Below the pieces are notes generated by a model. That model was given only the letters and a program-made list of their open reading frames with translations, made no database searches and had not been told where the DNA came from. A stretch of DNA of 64,000 nucleotides. It comes from Mercenaria mercenaria (lineage: Eukaryota > Mollusca > Bivalvia > Venerida > Veneridae). Shown here one piece after another: positions 11,301-20,771 of the stretch (within the stretch, counting starts at the first letter, position 1; each line of letters starts with the position of its first letter). The position numbers were made by a program, and so were the translations under genes. The stretch spans positions 72,237,501-72,301,500 of the forward strand of contig NC_069377.1 of assembly GCF_021730395.1 (NCBI RefSeq), written 5' to 3'.

Positions 11301-11966
11301 ATATTCCAGCTGTGGTATCTGTGTAGCTGAACTATACCACGAAAATAATAATGAACTGTGACCACTTGCTGTGTTTGTATATCCGACATTATTGTGGTTA
11401 AACAAAAAAGCGAAGTAACTATTTGGGTTACCATCGCAATTGTTAAATGTTAGCGGGTCGTTGTTTATCTTCCATCCTTGTGTATCACCCTTGTTACTGA
11501 GCGATGTTGGAATAAATCCGACATAGATGTAAGGAGCCAGTTGCGTATTTAACAATGTTGTATAGCCAGCATGTCCGTTAAATTGAATCGAAATTGGAAC
11601 GCTAGAAAAACTATCAAGTTGTTTTATTGTTGAGGTGTACTGCTGTCCATCCAAACGTTTATGTCGTACGATAACGTGACTTGTATCGTCCATCAGTAAA
11701 GCCATGTCGACGTCGACTGCAGTTGTATTTGAAATAAACGTATATCCGTACCCGCTATAGAATTGACAATATACTCTGAAACTTCCGCCTTTGTTATTAA
11801 CAATGGAATAACTTCCGCTTGGCAGTGAACCGCCTGCTGCTATGTTTATGTCGTTACAGGCACTTCCTGTGTGTGAAGTTAACAACATTATGCATATATA
11901 AATACACAGAATAACATTTATGTATAATATCAAGATCATTATGTACACCAAAAAACTTGCTTTCAT
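5125..11966 (-). CDS. secreted multidomain lectin: CNDI/YCQF ectodomain, Sushi, F-type lectin, PAN (complete, five exons)
   Basis: Five minus-strand exons join in frame: 11966-11186, 10828-10652, 9538-9314, 6213-6001, 5351-5125 (1623 nt, 540 aa plus stop). An alternative exon-1 donor at 11180 adds two residues. All four junctions are phase 1, the usual signature of shuffled extracellular modules. Order: signal peptide (about residues 1-35), an uncharacterised ectodomain of about 225 aa, one Sushi/CCP module, an F-type lectin module split over two exons, and a PAN/Apple module. Family knowledge: F-type lectins bind fucosylated glycans with calcium, and Sushi and PAN mediate protein or glycan contacts. 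A soluble pattern-recognition role next to a lysozyme is inference. No disruption was found in the open frames. Intron 3 is almost wholly tandem repeat derived from the exon-3 donor. Confidence 0.88.
5400..5565. repeat. short degenerate tandem repeat in lectin intron 4
   Basis: Three to four imperfect copies of an approximately 45-bp unit (AAACAGTTATGTGCAGCAG, a TACTA core, TTAAAGGCACTG) lie just upstream, in gene sense, of the exon-5 acceptor. The rest of the intron (5565-6000) holds nothing I recognise. Confidence 0.7.
6001..6213 (-). CDS. lectin gene exon 4: F-type lectin, C-terminal half
   Basis: 213 nt, acceptor TTTTCAG|AT, donor ATCCT|GTACGT. Encodes DSKLRQVELYTG, HTTHARWVKITRVSSVDEQ, LSLCEVQVMGYKPAS. 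The Arg in ARWVKI and the LSLCEVQVMG ending are typical of the module. Phase 1 at both edges joins exon 3 (Asp across the junction) and exon 5 (Leu across the junction). Confidence 0.93.
6505..7690. repeat. 45-bp minisatellite in lectin intron 3, derived from the exon-3 donor junction
   Basis: About 25 copies of a 45-bp unit. Because 45 is a multiple of three, the plus strand stays open as a 15-residue repeat, which is not a gene. In gene sense the unit reads CTGCCGGAACTGATCCATGC, TGTAGCAAGACTCATAC, ATTAGTAC. It aligns base for base with the exon-3 end and intron start (CTTGCAAGAATTGACCCATG, TTGTG|GTAAGCTTTATAC, ATCTGTAC). The GT of the donor has become GC in most units. Units near 7500-7690 and 6505-6560 are decayed. 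Confidence 0.9.
7690..9313. repeat. 155-bp higher-order repeat of the same donor-derived monomer
   Basis: About ten near-identical 155-bp units; the marker GTACGAACCATACCACAACG starts at 7861, 8016, 8171, 8326 and so on to 9256. Each unit consists of three diverged monomers (about 45, 45 and 65 bp). In gene sense one monomer keeps TTGTG|GTAAGG, a strong donor, so about ten decoy donors lie directly behind the true one. The array runs without a gap into the true exon-3 donor at 9313. Confidence 0.93.
9314..9538 (-). CDS. lectin gene exon 3: F-type lectin, N-terminal half
   Basis: 225 nt, acceptor TGTTTCAG|AA, donor TTGTG|GTAAGC. Encodes LVNVAIGKTAYQTDT, DADLAVDGGVSQYWHDGSC, ADTYWEVDLGDLYIIDHVTI, ARIDPCC. 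NVAxGKxAxQ, the DG.....W motif, the WxVDLG strand and the paired cysteines are F-type lectin hallmarks. The last 25 bases together with the first 20 intron bases are the ancestor of the adjoining minisatellite monomer. Confidence 0.93.
9539..10651. other. lectin intron 2, nothing recognised
   Basis: Non-repetitive AT-rich sequence between the F-type lectin and Sushi exons. I see no extra exon. The phase-1 join of the flanking exons (CK, Glu, LVNVA) needs none. Confidence 0.5.
10652..10828 (-). CDS. lectin gene exon 2: Sushi/CCP module
   Basis: 177 nt, phase 1 on both sides, acceptor TTTCAG|CG and donor AAAG|GTACTG. Encodes LTCGPPADIGYGTKSYAD, IGSAVLYSCNENYTM, GDATRTC, GSWSGTLPACK. The four cysteines, GSWS tryptophan and final PxC spacing are classic CCP. 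One module only. Confidence 0.93.
11186..11966 (-). CDS. lectin gene exon 1: signal peptide and CNDI/YCQF ectodomain
   Basis: Starts MKASFLVYIMILILYINVIL, a long hydrophobic leader, with cleavage plausible near TSHTGSACN. The mature part reads SACNDINIAAGG, GSYSIVNN, FRVYCQF, YGYTFIS, SHVIVRH, APYIYVGFIP, NCDGNPNSYFAFLFN, HHGGCGGFGTADG, GATVGVKFR. The Cys-Asn-Asp-Ile start and VYCQF strand resemble the opening of fibrinogen-like or GON-type modules, but the rest matches no domain I can name. Two donors fit the phase: C|GTATGC (exon end 11186) or C|GTTATA (exon end 11180). Confidence 0.82.
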
Positions 11967-12034
11967 GTGTTTAGATACTCCTATATTTCAAATGGCACCT
12001 GATGGGCCCTGCCATTGTTCCCCTAGAACTTAAA

Positions 12035-12122
12035 CGCTTATCATGCTAAACACGACTGAATTTGCCTTTACGACCAGACTGTAGATCATGATCAGTCTGC
12101 ACATCCGCAGCAGTCAAGCAAA
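12035..12122. repeat. dispersed repeat, first copy (ATCATGATCAG family)
   Basis: CTTATCATGCT, ACACGACTGA, TAGATCATGATCAG, CTGCACATCCG recur in the same order and orientation at 51748-51835. A two-copy interspersed repeat of unknown class; both copies abut reverse-transcriptase remains. Confidence 0.7.
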
Positions 12123-12149
12123 AACTATCAGATCTGTTTTTAAACCAAT

Positions 12150-12841
12150 GGTATTCAAGTTTAGAAACTTCTAGTAAATGTAAAAATTATAAATTATTTA
12201 AACATAAATTTGAGTTTGAGAAGTATATCATAAACACACAGCCTAAGTTATTTAGATATTTGATAAAGTTTAGAACACGAAACCATAAATTTCCCGTAGA
12301 AACTGGATCTTGGCATGGACCCTAGACTGAAAAAATGTACACTATGTAACTTCTCAATAGGTGATGAATTTCACTATCTTTTTGAATGTAGGTTTTTTGA
12401 TAATCAAAGGAAAAAATATCGTAAAGCTTAATATTATAAACGACCAAATATTCATTGTATTGATATCGTTATGAACATAAACTGCCATACCATCCCAGAG
12501 TATAACAAACTATGTTTATCAAGGAAATTTTTGAGACATTTATGTAATAACAATATGCCTTAATATTGTTGTGTGCATGTGCACATGTATTCATTTGCAT
12601 GTATGTATATGTCTGTGAATGTACATGTGCGAAGTTTCACTTTTTTATTTTCTTATTACTATTATTTCATCTTATTTATTTTTATTTTTGGAATGGAATT
12701 TGTTTTTCGGTACTCTCCCGTGTCTGTTTTGCTTAGAGAAAAGCCTTTTCACATTGTGAGCCTTGAAATTTGTTAACAATTGTTTGCCTCATGTTGTCAA
12801 TACCTTGACCTGAGTGAAATAAAGATATTTGTATTTGTATT
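12150..12841 (+). mobile_element. LINE 3' remnant
   Basis: Broken plus-strand frames give LIKFRTRNHKFPVETG, then FHYLFECRFFDNQRKKY and PEYNKLCLSRKFLRHL, the C-terminal zinc-knuckle-like tail found at the end of many invertebrate LINE ORF2 proteins. An untranslated tail follows and ends in GAAATAAAGATATTTGTATT near 12841. 5' truncated and interrupted by several stops. Confidence 0.65.
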
Positions 12842-13220
12842 GGTTCCACTCTCAAAGATTAGGTGTCATAATCAATCTCGCAGTTCTCAGTTTGTCTGCT
12901 ATGTTCATGACCCTCTCTAGATGGAAAATTACTTGTGTTTACCACTTTACTCGTTTGTTTTCATTCAGATGATGCAATTCACCTTCCAACACAATTAAGC
13001 TAGCCGTTACAAACAGATTAAGATTAAAGATTTAAAGCTAGAATCATGGTAGAAGAATCGATTAGAGCGATTCCCTATTAAAGTTCTATATAAAGCTTTA
13101 AATTTCATGCTACAAAATTACACCTGCTGGGCCCATCCATCAAATTAGATGTTATGCAAGATTGCATGGTTAGAAAGGCGTGACTAAATCTAAAATAGTC
13201 AGAGCCATAAACGGAGGTAA
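12842..13220. other. no recognised feature
   Basis: AT-rich sequence without a supported exon or repeat structure. Confidence 0.4.
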
Positions 13221-13221
13221 T

Positions 13222-14003
13222 AAAACAAGAGCTCCACCAAACAGGGCAATATACACCCGAAGAGTTATGTCAGAAGAGGATGGGAGCATAATTTAAAGAA
13301 CTTGACTGTTGAAGCCCAAAGAACAGGAACAACAAAGGGAAGATTTTTTTTAAAAAAAATTGTAAGTCCACTCCACAAAAAATACACCTAAAAATTGGAG
13401 GTATCATCCATGTTGTACCACAGAAAAATGGTCTCGGTTTTTCCCTACGACCAATGATAAAAAATTACAAAATAAGCTATTTAAAGTAACATTAAAGGGA
13501 AATTGTTCAATAAAAAAATTATTGTAAGTGAACAAAAAAGGGATCTGCCAAATAAAAACAAGAGCATCGCAATGCAGAGCAATATACACACGAAACAAAG
13601 TCATATGACCTTTGACCCCACAAGTGTGACCTTGACCTTGAAGCGAGTCAACCGAATCATGCGCTCTGCATGTCGTCTAGATGTGGTGAACATTTGTGCC
13701 AAGTTTTTTAAAATTTCCTTCAAGCAGTTCAAGAGTTACAGTGCGGACAAGAAACAAAGTCATATGATCTTTGACCACTAAGTGTGACCTTGACCATGAA
13801 GCGAGCCATCAAAACATGCGCTCTGCACGTTGTCTCGATGTAGTGAACATTTGTGTCAAGTTTCTTTGAAATCCTTCAAGGGGTTCAAGAGAGCGGACAC
13901 GAAATTGCTAACGGACAGACAGACGCACGGACGGACGGACAGACAGACAGACAGACGGACACCGGCGTCATAACATAATACGTCCCTTCGGGCGTATAAT
14001 AAT
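13222..14003. mobile_element. non-autonomous element(s) with AATATACNCNCGAA ends
   Basis: A short start at 13222 (CAATATACACCCGAAGAG) precedes a longer copy from about 13556. That copy has AGCAATATACACACGAA near its left end and CCCTTCGGGCGTATAAT near 13998 as an inverted counterpart. Inside are two diverged copies of a block with CAAAGTCATATGA, TGTGACCTTGACC and ATGCGCTCTGCA. A GACA/GACG-rich stretch lies near 13907-13960. No coding capacity. This looks like a MITE-like family with internal duplication. Confidence 0.6.
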
Positions 14004-14217
14004 CGATATTGCGTACTAGCGTGCCTATACTCGTACATTTGAAAAAGAGGCCTAGAAATTGCCTTTGACGGCGTTCTTTGTTAATGCTCGCCAGCCATGT
14101 TAAGCGTTAACTTTATAAAAATTGGGAAAATTTCAGGTAAGATCACAGCACAAGGTCAAAGTTCAAATAAGTGCATTTATGTTATAAGAGTCAGACTTTC
14201 GCCATTTTACTACCTTT

Positions 14218-14838
14218 TATTCCGCGAAAGAACGAGTGCATATAGTTGCATGTAACTGACGTCACAAATGACGTCACGCACCCGATAAGAAATTTGAACT
14301 TCAATATTGACGTTACAGATTCCACTGTAACTTAACGGAGTTTGTAAATGAGTATGTAATAAATATGTTTATTACACCTCATTTAAAAATACCTTTAAGT
14401 TTCAATGAAACCTGAAACGTCAATAGTTTTCCATATTGACGTTCAAATTTCATATCGGGTGTATGACGTCATTTGTGACGTCAGTTTCATGTATGCCGTC
14501 GCGTTTAAAAGTTCTTTAACTACGAAATTTCTTCATGTGAGGAAGCCATCCAGCTGGCTTACGGAAGGTCGGTGGTTCTACCCAGGTGCCCGTTCGTGAT
14601 GAAATAATGCACGGAGGGGCACCTGGGGTCTTCCTCCACCATTAAAGCTGGAAAGTCGCCATATGACCTATCATGTGTCGGTGCGACGTTAAATCCTCAA
14701 AAAAAAAAAAAAAAATCACTCAGGCTTAATAACAAATTTGAATCATTTATATAATAATTTTAAATGTAGATGGTATGTAATAAAAAGATTATCAGATTTG
14801 CATCGAGAAATATGCACTCGTTCTTTTGCGGAATAATA
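14218..14838. mobile_element. palindromic foldback element with four CRE sites, split by a SINE
   Basis: Outer arms TATTCCGCGAAAGAACGAG (14218) and its inverse at 14810-14838 enclose inner arms that also pair: CACCCGATAAGAAATTTGAA near 14280 against the inverse near 14440-14463. Each inner arm has two perfect TGACGTCA octamers: 14257-14264 and 14269-14276 on the left, 14464-14471 and 14476-14483 on the right. No ORF. Confidence 0.7.
14530..14716 (+). mobile_element. SINE with poly-A tail
   Basis: Contains GGTCGGTGGTTCTACCC (B-box-like), GGAGGGGCACCTGGGGTC, GTCGGTGCGACGTTAAA and ends in about 15 A. It sits inside the palindromic element and interrupts its right arm. A related partial copy in opposite orientation lies near 16250. 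Confidence 0.7.
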
Positions 14839-14888
14839 TTGCGCTCCTAAAGTCGCGCAATATTTCCGCTGCAGAACTCATGCATATG

Positions 14889-15150
14889 AAAGGGAGTCAG
14901 TGGCGCAGTGGTTAGCAGGTTGAACTACAACGCCAGCGGTCCTGGTTCGATTCCTGGTCGCGGCTGATATCCCGACTAGTGTTCAGTGCTGGGTGATTTA
15001 CTTAAATTGGTACTGTTTTCAGCAGTATCGGCCTAGACTGGATGCTGGGGATGTAAATATGACGCCTGTCGTGGGCTCGGCTGGAAATAAGTTGTTCCAT
15101 CCATTCCAGGTGGGGACTTTCGTCGACTACCCACGTTAAACAAGAAACTT
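14889..15150 (+). mobile_element. tRNA-headed SINE
   Basis: The head GTGGCGCAGTGGTTAGCAGG matches a pol III A box and CTGGTTCGATTCC a B box (about 14898-14957). A body ending CTACCCACGTTAAAC follows. Flanks carry inverted segments (CATCGAGAAATAT at 14800-14813 and TATTTCTCGATACAAATC after 15153), so it landed in or beside the neighbouring foldback DNA. Confidence 0.65.
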
Positions 15151-15152
15151 TT

Positions 15153-16249
15153 TATATTTCTCGATACAAATCTAATAACCAATAATTATTCGTTGTCCTT
15201 AGTTTGGTTAGTGGTAACGTAATATGCAGCACCTGTTTACTAGTTGAAATTAAAATGACTATGATCCCCACACTGGGAATGATAATATCACTTTTAATGA
15301 GTTTAACTAATTAAACATACTAAGTTGTTAAGCTAAATATATCATACATACAAAACTTTTCATCAAGGACTATGCTATTTTGAAATTATGAATTAGGTGG
15401 GTAGAGTACATGATATTATTCCTGAGGAATTTCGAATTTTATTCATATGTGAAATACATTAAAACCAAGAAGTGCTGAACTCTTACTTTAATTAAAAGAC
15501 TAAAGTGGGAAAAGTTATTAATATGTTCGTGTCACAATTTTCGGTGCAAGTATTCTATGTCATCATGCATAACTGCGAAAAACTATAACATACATAATAA
15601 AGCTAAACTATCCGTGTAAATGAGCTGAGAGCTATTTTTCTATTTCCGTTTATTACTTTTCTAAAAAACACATTACAATTTACCAGGTGTTGGCAAAATT
15701 TGTCATTTTTGTGCACACGCCTTTACACATTAAAGAAGCCCAAACTATAGGTATGTTGTGCTAGAAGGGCCTGAGCGCTTACGTAGTTCGCATTTACAGG
15801 GATTGTACTGCTCAGACAAACATATATATATATATATATAACAAAGTGTATTTGTAATAATAATATTTATTTACAAGGTATGTCTGACAAATGACATGAG
15901 AATTCTAAATGACCTTTCAGAAAGATGCATTTTCAAGTACCTGATATTTTCCGCTTTGGTTAAAAAAAGTATTTTTACAATAGATAATGACTGACAACAG
16001 AAGGTAATAAAAATACCCTTGACCTAGAGAATGCTACAACCTACTAAACTTCACAAAGTTTAAGTTTAAAATTATATTGAACACGTTTGCTTTAATTTAA
16101 GGTGAAAAATAAACTAGAACTCTATCATAAAAATCGAATAGATCATTCCGGACATGTTAGACAGTGAGAAAGAAAACATATCTTACGTATTATTTTTATT
16201 TATTCCTGTTTATTTTGTTTGATTGAGAGTAACACCGAAACGACACAAT
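15153..16249. other. AT-rich spacer with (TA)n microsatellite
   Basis: Only a short TA run near 15821-15840 stands out. No exon or element is supported. Confidence 0.45.
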
Positions 16250-16254
16250 GAACT

Positions 16255-16470
16255 TTTCCCAGGTTTTGTTAGCGGGGAAAGACTGCAGGTGCCCCTCCAT
16301 ACATGTTTTGGGGCTCGGACTAGTACCTAGATCGAGACACTAACCTCAGCTAGATGGCTTCTTTACATGAAAAGTTTTACACCTAAAGTGAGGTTTCGAT
16401 CCCACGTCGGTGATGGGCGAGGAATTCGAAGCCAGCGACCATGACCATCACGTTTTTCTTTTGCAAGTAT
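16255..16470 (-). mobile_element. SINE fragment, reverse orientation
   Basis: GCAGGTGCCCCTCCATAC and the tRNA-like GAGGTTTCGATCCCACGTCG correspond, on the opposite strand, to parts of the SINE at 14530. Partial and diverged. Confidence 0.45.
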
Positions 16471-16479
16471 AAAACTTAA

Positions 16480-17423
16480 ATATTCAATTAAATTTCGTGA
16501 ACATAAATGATACTCTCAATGATATTTACCGTCAGAAATGACAAATGGTTTGACAAATACACATAATTTTAATTGCAAAAGTTTACACACCATGTGGGTC
16601 GGAAAGCGCGAAAATTACGTTCTTGAACGTATGTGTGAATCGTCAAGTTTGAAATGTAAACAAAGGAATAAAAGTAACTGTTTTTATGTTCATGGAAAAG
16701 ATCGAACCGTGTATGTCAATGTTCCCGATACGGAATATATATGAATGTATAAACACGAGCCGTTTCATCTTACAGGACTTACAAGAACATAGTAAGCGAA
16801 TTTTATTTATTGTATTTATGTTCTAGTAACCTTTGACATTGATTTCGAGGACAAGCCGGGTTTGTGACATATACATGTCTGTTGTTGGGCTGGAAAAAGA
16901 TAGGTCCAAAATTTAAAATAAAAGCTATATTGCACAAAATCTTCGTTATTTCTGTGCATACAATTCGGTTGTTTAAAGCTTAGAATATCAGAAAATTACA
17001 GGGAATAAAAGATATCTTTGAAAAAGTCCTGACCTTTCATCATTTGTTTGGTTGGCGCATGATTACGAATTTAATGTTAGTAGGCCGTGATGTCCATGAA
17101 GCCGTATAAAGTGATAATTTTGATGACACGTTGGTTTTATTTTGTAATTGTGAGTGATCGTTAAGTGATCAGAAAGATCGGACAGTGGGATGTTATAAAA
17201 CAGTGATGCTTTATTTAGATTAGAAAGTGAATCGTACTATACAATAAGGAAATCTAAGGTAATATACTCCTTTTATTTCGTTCACTGAAGAAAACATGGC
17301 GGCCATATTATTGTAAAAAACGGTGCACGTGTGATTTGTGTAACGACGATTTCTTAGAAAACTAACGCTCAGCTCATTTACACTAACATATCCTTGATTG
17401 ATGAATATATATATATTGTATAA
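16480..17423. other. no recognised feature
   Basis: AT-rich spacer; short ORFs only, none with family resemblance. Confidence 0.4.
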
Positions 17424-18240
17424 ATATTCACGCCATGTACCCGGATAATCTTAACTCTGTTCGGCGACCCTAACTCAGTGCCAACATGGCGGATGTAAAG
17501 CCGATACAACTTTGTTTTCTGTGTAATTACGATGTATAAAGGAATGTTTCTGTTGTTATATCTATCTCCATTGATCAAGTGTATATTTATTTCAAAATGT
17601 ATCCTGTTAAATATATCAACCTTTGTGTATTCAGGTGGAAAAACGACGAACAAGGCAACTTTTTCAATGAAAACTTTTACAAAAAATCTTTAAAAATACT
17701 TCTATGCTTTTGATGCCTCGACTATTTTATTGTTTGAAACCAAAGATATACTGCTTTATAGGCCCCTTAACACTATGTTGTTAACCCACTACATGTTAAC
17801 ACAATACATGTTCAAATGTACTGACAGCGAGAAAAGGGATAAAAACCTAACTTTGATTTGATAAAAACCGAACTCAGTTTACATGAAGAATGGATAAAAA
17901 CCTAACTTACACGAAATTGTGTGACGGATAAACACCTAACTGACTAGTATTCTATAGAAATGAATGAGTTGACATGTACATGGTCTGATTATTGTAAACA
18001 TTACTTTATAAGCGGTATTGTCTTCAAACTTTGTCATTAATTTTAAGATGTTACATGTATGCCCACTACAGTCAAATATTTTTTCATAATTTTAATATTA
18101 TGCAGATAGCAATGTTTGGAAAAATCTGGATAAACCCTAAAAAGTAACTCAGTATAAAAGTCAAAATTATTAATATACTTACATAAGAAATTATTTAATA
18201 CCACCGATGTTCGAAGTTCTGTAGTTCCCAACCCGATCTC

Positions 18241-18243
<3 letters not shown>

Positions 18244-18283
<40 letters not shown>

Positions 18284-18299
18284 CTCTCTCTCTCTCTCT
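18244..18299. repeat. (CA)n(CT)n compound microsatellite
   Basis: About 18 CA followed by about 9 CT dinucleotides, inside the 3.3-kb TIR element. Confidence 0.97.
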
Positions 18300-18508
18300 G
18301 TTTCAGAAGAATTGAGTTTGTTTCAAATCTTGTATATCGTATAGTGTAAGAGATTTTTATAGAGGTACTAATGGAATATTTTTGATGTTGTTTAAATGGG
18401 ATTAGATTTATGATTAATTATTAAATATGATATTTTTCAGACGGTAAATAGGGAATAAAAGTGTGTGTGGTGTGGTGGAGTGGGGGAGTGATGCATGGAC
18501 TGACGGGA

Positions 18509-20188
18509 CAGGGGTGTGGGTATCCTTACATTTTTCACTTGTCCACGGACACTTAAAATCCACTTGTCCATAGTCAAATTTCACTTGCTCCGATTTGTAA
18601 TATTAAACCTTCATGAAAGCGCAAATAGACTGGAGTTTGAGTTCTTTATTTAGGACAATGAAAAGAAAAGCATATCACAGTAACTGTGGTAAAATATAAG
18701 TTGTTGAAATATTTGCCTTTTAACGTTTATAAAAGTCTGAAATCGCGTAAGCAGTGTTCAGGATCTTTTGAGGTCATGCCCGAAACACTGGCCACGCAAT
18801 GGTGCAAAGCCAGATGAATTCAGAGAAAGACTCTTAAAACGTTCCGACTTGTTTTAGTCATACTTGCGATCTCTGTGTGCTTTTGATTTTAATTTGGCTG
18901 ACTACTAGGTCAAATATTTCCTTTGACAGTGACTTATTGTCTCAGCAGTTGGAATTCTACTTACAAACTTGTCATAATACTTCTTTTTAAGTTGTTTACG
19001 TTTCTGATGTCTTTAAATGTCCTTTTAGTTCTCTGTGTGTAACTCTTGTTTTCCTTTTTTAGTTTTAGTTACAGAATGCTATATGCTGATGATGCAAATA
19101 TTTTTCTTCAGCTACTTTAAGTAGTTCTTATGTTCCCTTTAGCATGTATATGGTTTCTTCTTTTATGCTGTTTTTTTTTAATGCATGTTGTAAAATGTAA
19201 CTCTTCTTATTTTTGTGTAGTGTCAGCTATTTTTTTTTATGTTGCTTTAAATATGCTAAATCTGTATGTGGTAAATTACTTTTTCGTTTTATTTGCTAGT
19301 ACATATGTGCTATTTTGTTTTAATGCGCTGTAACATGTATGTGATAATTTGTGATTTGTTTCTATCTACTTGGAGCCAGATGCTTTATTTGCTTTAATGT
19401 GCTTTAACATATTTGCATTTTATTACAGCTGTTTTACTTATGTTGAGCTTATTTACATGTGTTTGTCGAAAAATAGCTTTAAGCTAGCGTTATATGTTTA
19501 TACTTTTCCGACGTTAAATAAATGTTCTTGTATCTAAATCTTCTCTGATATTTTATCATAGTCACCGAGTTACAGTGTGCGCGAGACCTAGTCAAATCAA
19601 AGCCTTGAGATGTCTGGTGGTTGCGGGTTTTGCTAGGTTTATTTTCATTTTAAATGCCAATCTATAAATATACATGTATAAGAAACAAATACTAATAAGC
19701 CTTGATCTAAGATAAACTCTGCCTGACCTTACATGAACAGCTGGAAGTCAGTGATGTAACCATGGGCTGGAATACCTAATCATTGACAAATCTTATATAA
19801 TCTAAATGGCCAGTGTGAATGGATAGAGTATGAATAAGAAATGCTTGATCATTGATAATTCATCCGCATTGTTCATGAATGGGACTACTTTGTGTAGCAC
19901 ATGAACAAATTCCTTTAGTTGTGATTTGGAATCAAATAAAGATGCTACATGATTGTCAGAAATACACTTAACTTTGTTTGCGGGATAAACCCGCAATCAA
20001 AAACCCATTATCTTTATCACCTCCATACACTTGAAGCAACACACAATCTAAATGATATTTTATGTTTTCTCATTTTATACCTGAAAACGTATGCTTGTCC
20101 GCGGACACACAGAATGAAAAATGCACTTGTCCGCCGGCAAAAAATCACGAGTCGGATAAGTTGGACATAGGAATCCCACATCCCTGCA
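18509..20188. mobile_element. nested element with CAGGGNTGTGGG ends (hAT-like termini)
   Basis: CAGGGGTGTGGGTATCC at 18509 and the inverse of CAGGGATGTGGGATTCC ending at 20188 are imperfect TIRs. Subterminal CACTTGTCC and GGACA motifs repeat in both arms (18538-18590; 20095-20165). The CAGGG start resembles hAT-type termini, but no 8-bp target duplication is clear and no transposase is visible. Confidence 0.55.
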
Positions 20189-20771
20189 GGGGTGGATAGA
20201 TCAAAGAACTTCGAGCATCAGCAGTCCATAAAAAAGCACAGACGAACAGCAGTTTTCGTTTGGTTAGGTGTTTATCCATTCTAAGTTCGTATTTATCCAG
20301 CGCTGTGTCCTATACCAGTTAGGAATTATCCGCAAATTTAAACCCACCTCATAATCAATACAATTTTTAAGCTATAAAAATCGATTTCAAACTTTGATAC
20401 TGTTAAACATTGTCAAAGAGATATTTATGGAACTAATACATTTAATAAGTAAGGTCTTTCTGCAATTTCTGGTACTTTAAAACAGTTAGAAACATAAAAC
20501 ATGTTCATTTTGAAGACTTTTTTGAGTACATTTTAATGAATTCCAGCCACATAATGTGACATTTCGATTGAAATATTTAATACACAAAACATGTTATCAA
20601 TACAGGATATTATGACTATCAAAAGTTTTACGCTAACATTGCATACTCACATAAAAACACGAAAAAAGACAAGGAAATTAACCACATACATCGTCTTTCT
20701 GTCAGCCATGTTGGCACTGAGTTAGGGTCGCTGAACAGAGTTAGGATTATCCGGGTACATGGCGTGATATT

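Larger units (their letters stand above)
17429..20766. mobile_element. 3.3-kb non-autonomous DNA transposon with long TIRs and ATATT target duplication
   Basis: Inverted ends of about 60 bp start CACGCCATGTACCCGG at 17429 and end with the inverse at 20766; both arms continue through AACTCTGTTC and CTAACTCAGTGCC. ATATT flanks both sides (17424-17428 and 20767-20771). Subterminal repeats built on GGATAAAAACCTAAC (17830-17945) recur inverted near 20255-20330. No transposase was seen; the interior is AT-rich and holds a second element. Confidence 0.75.
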
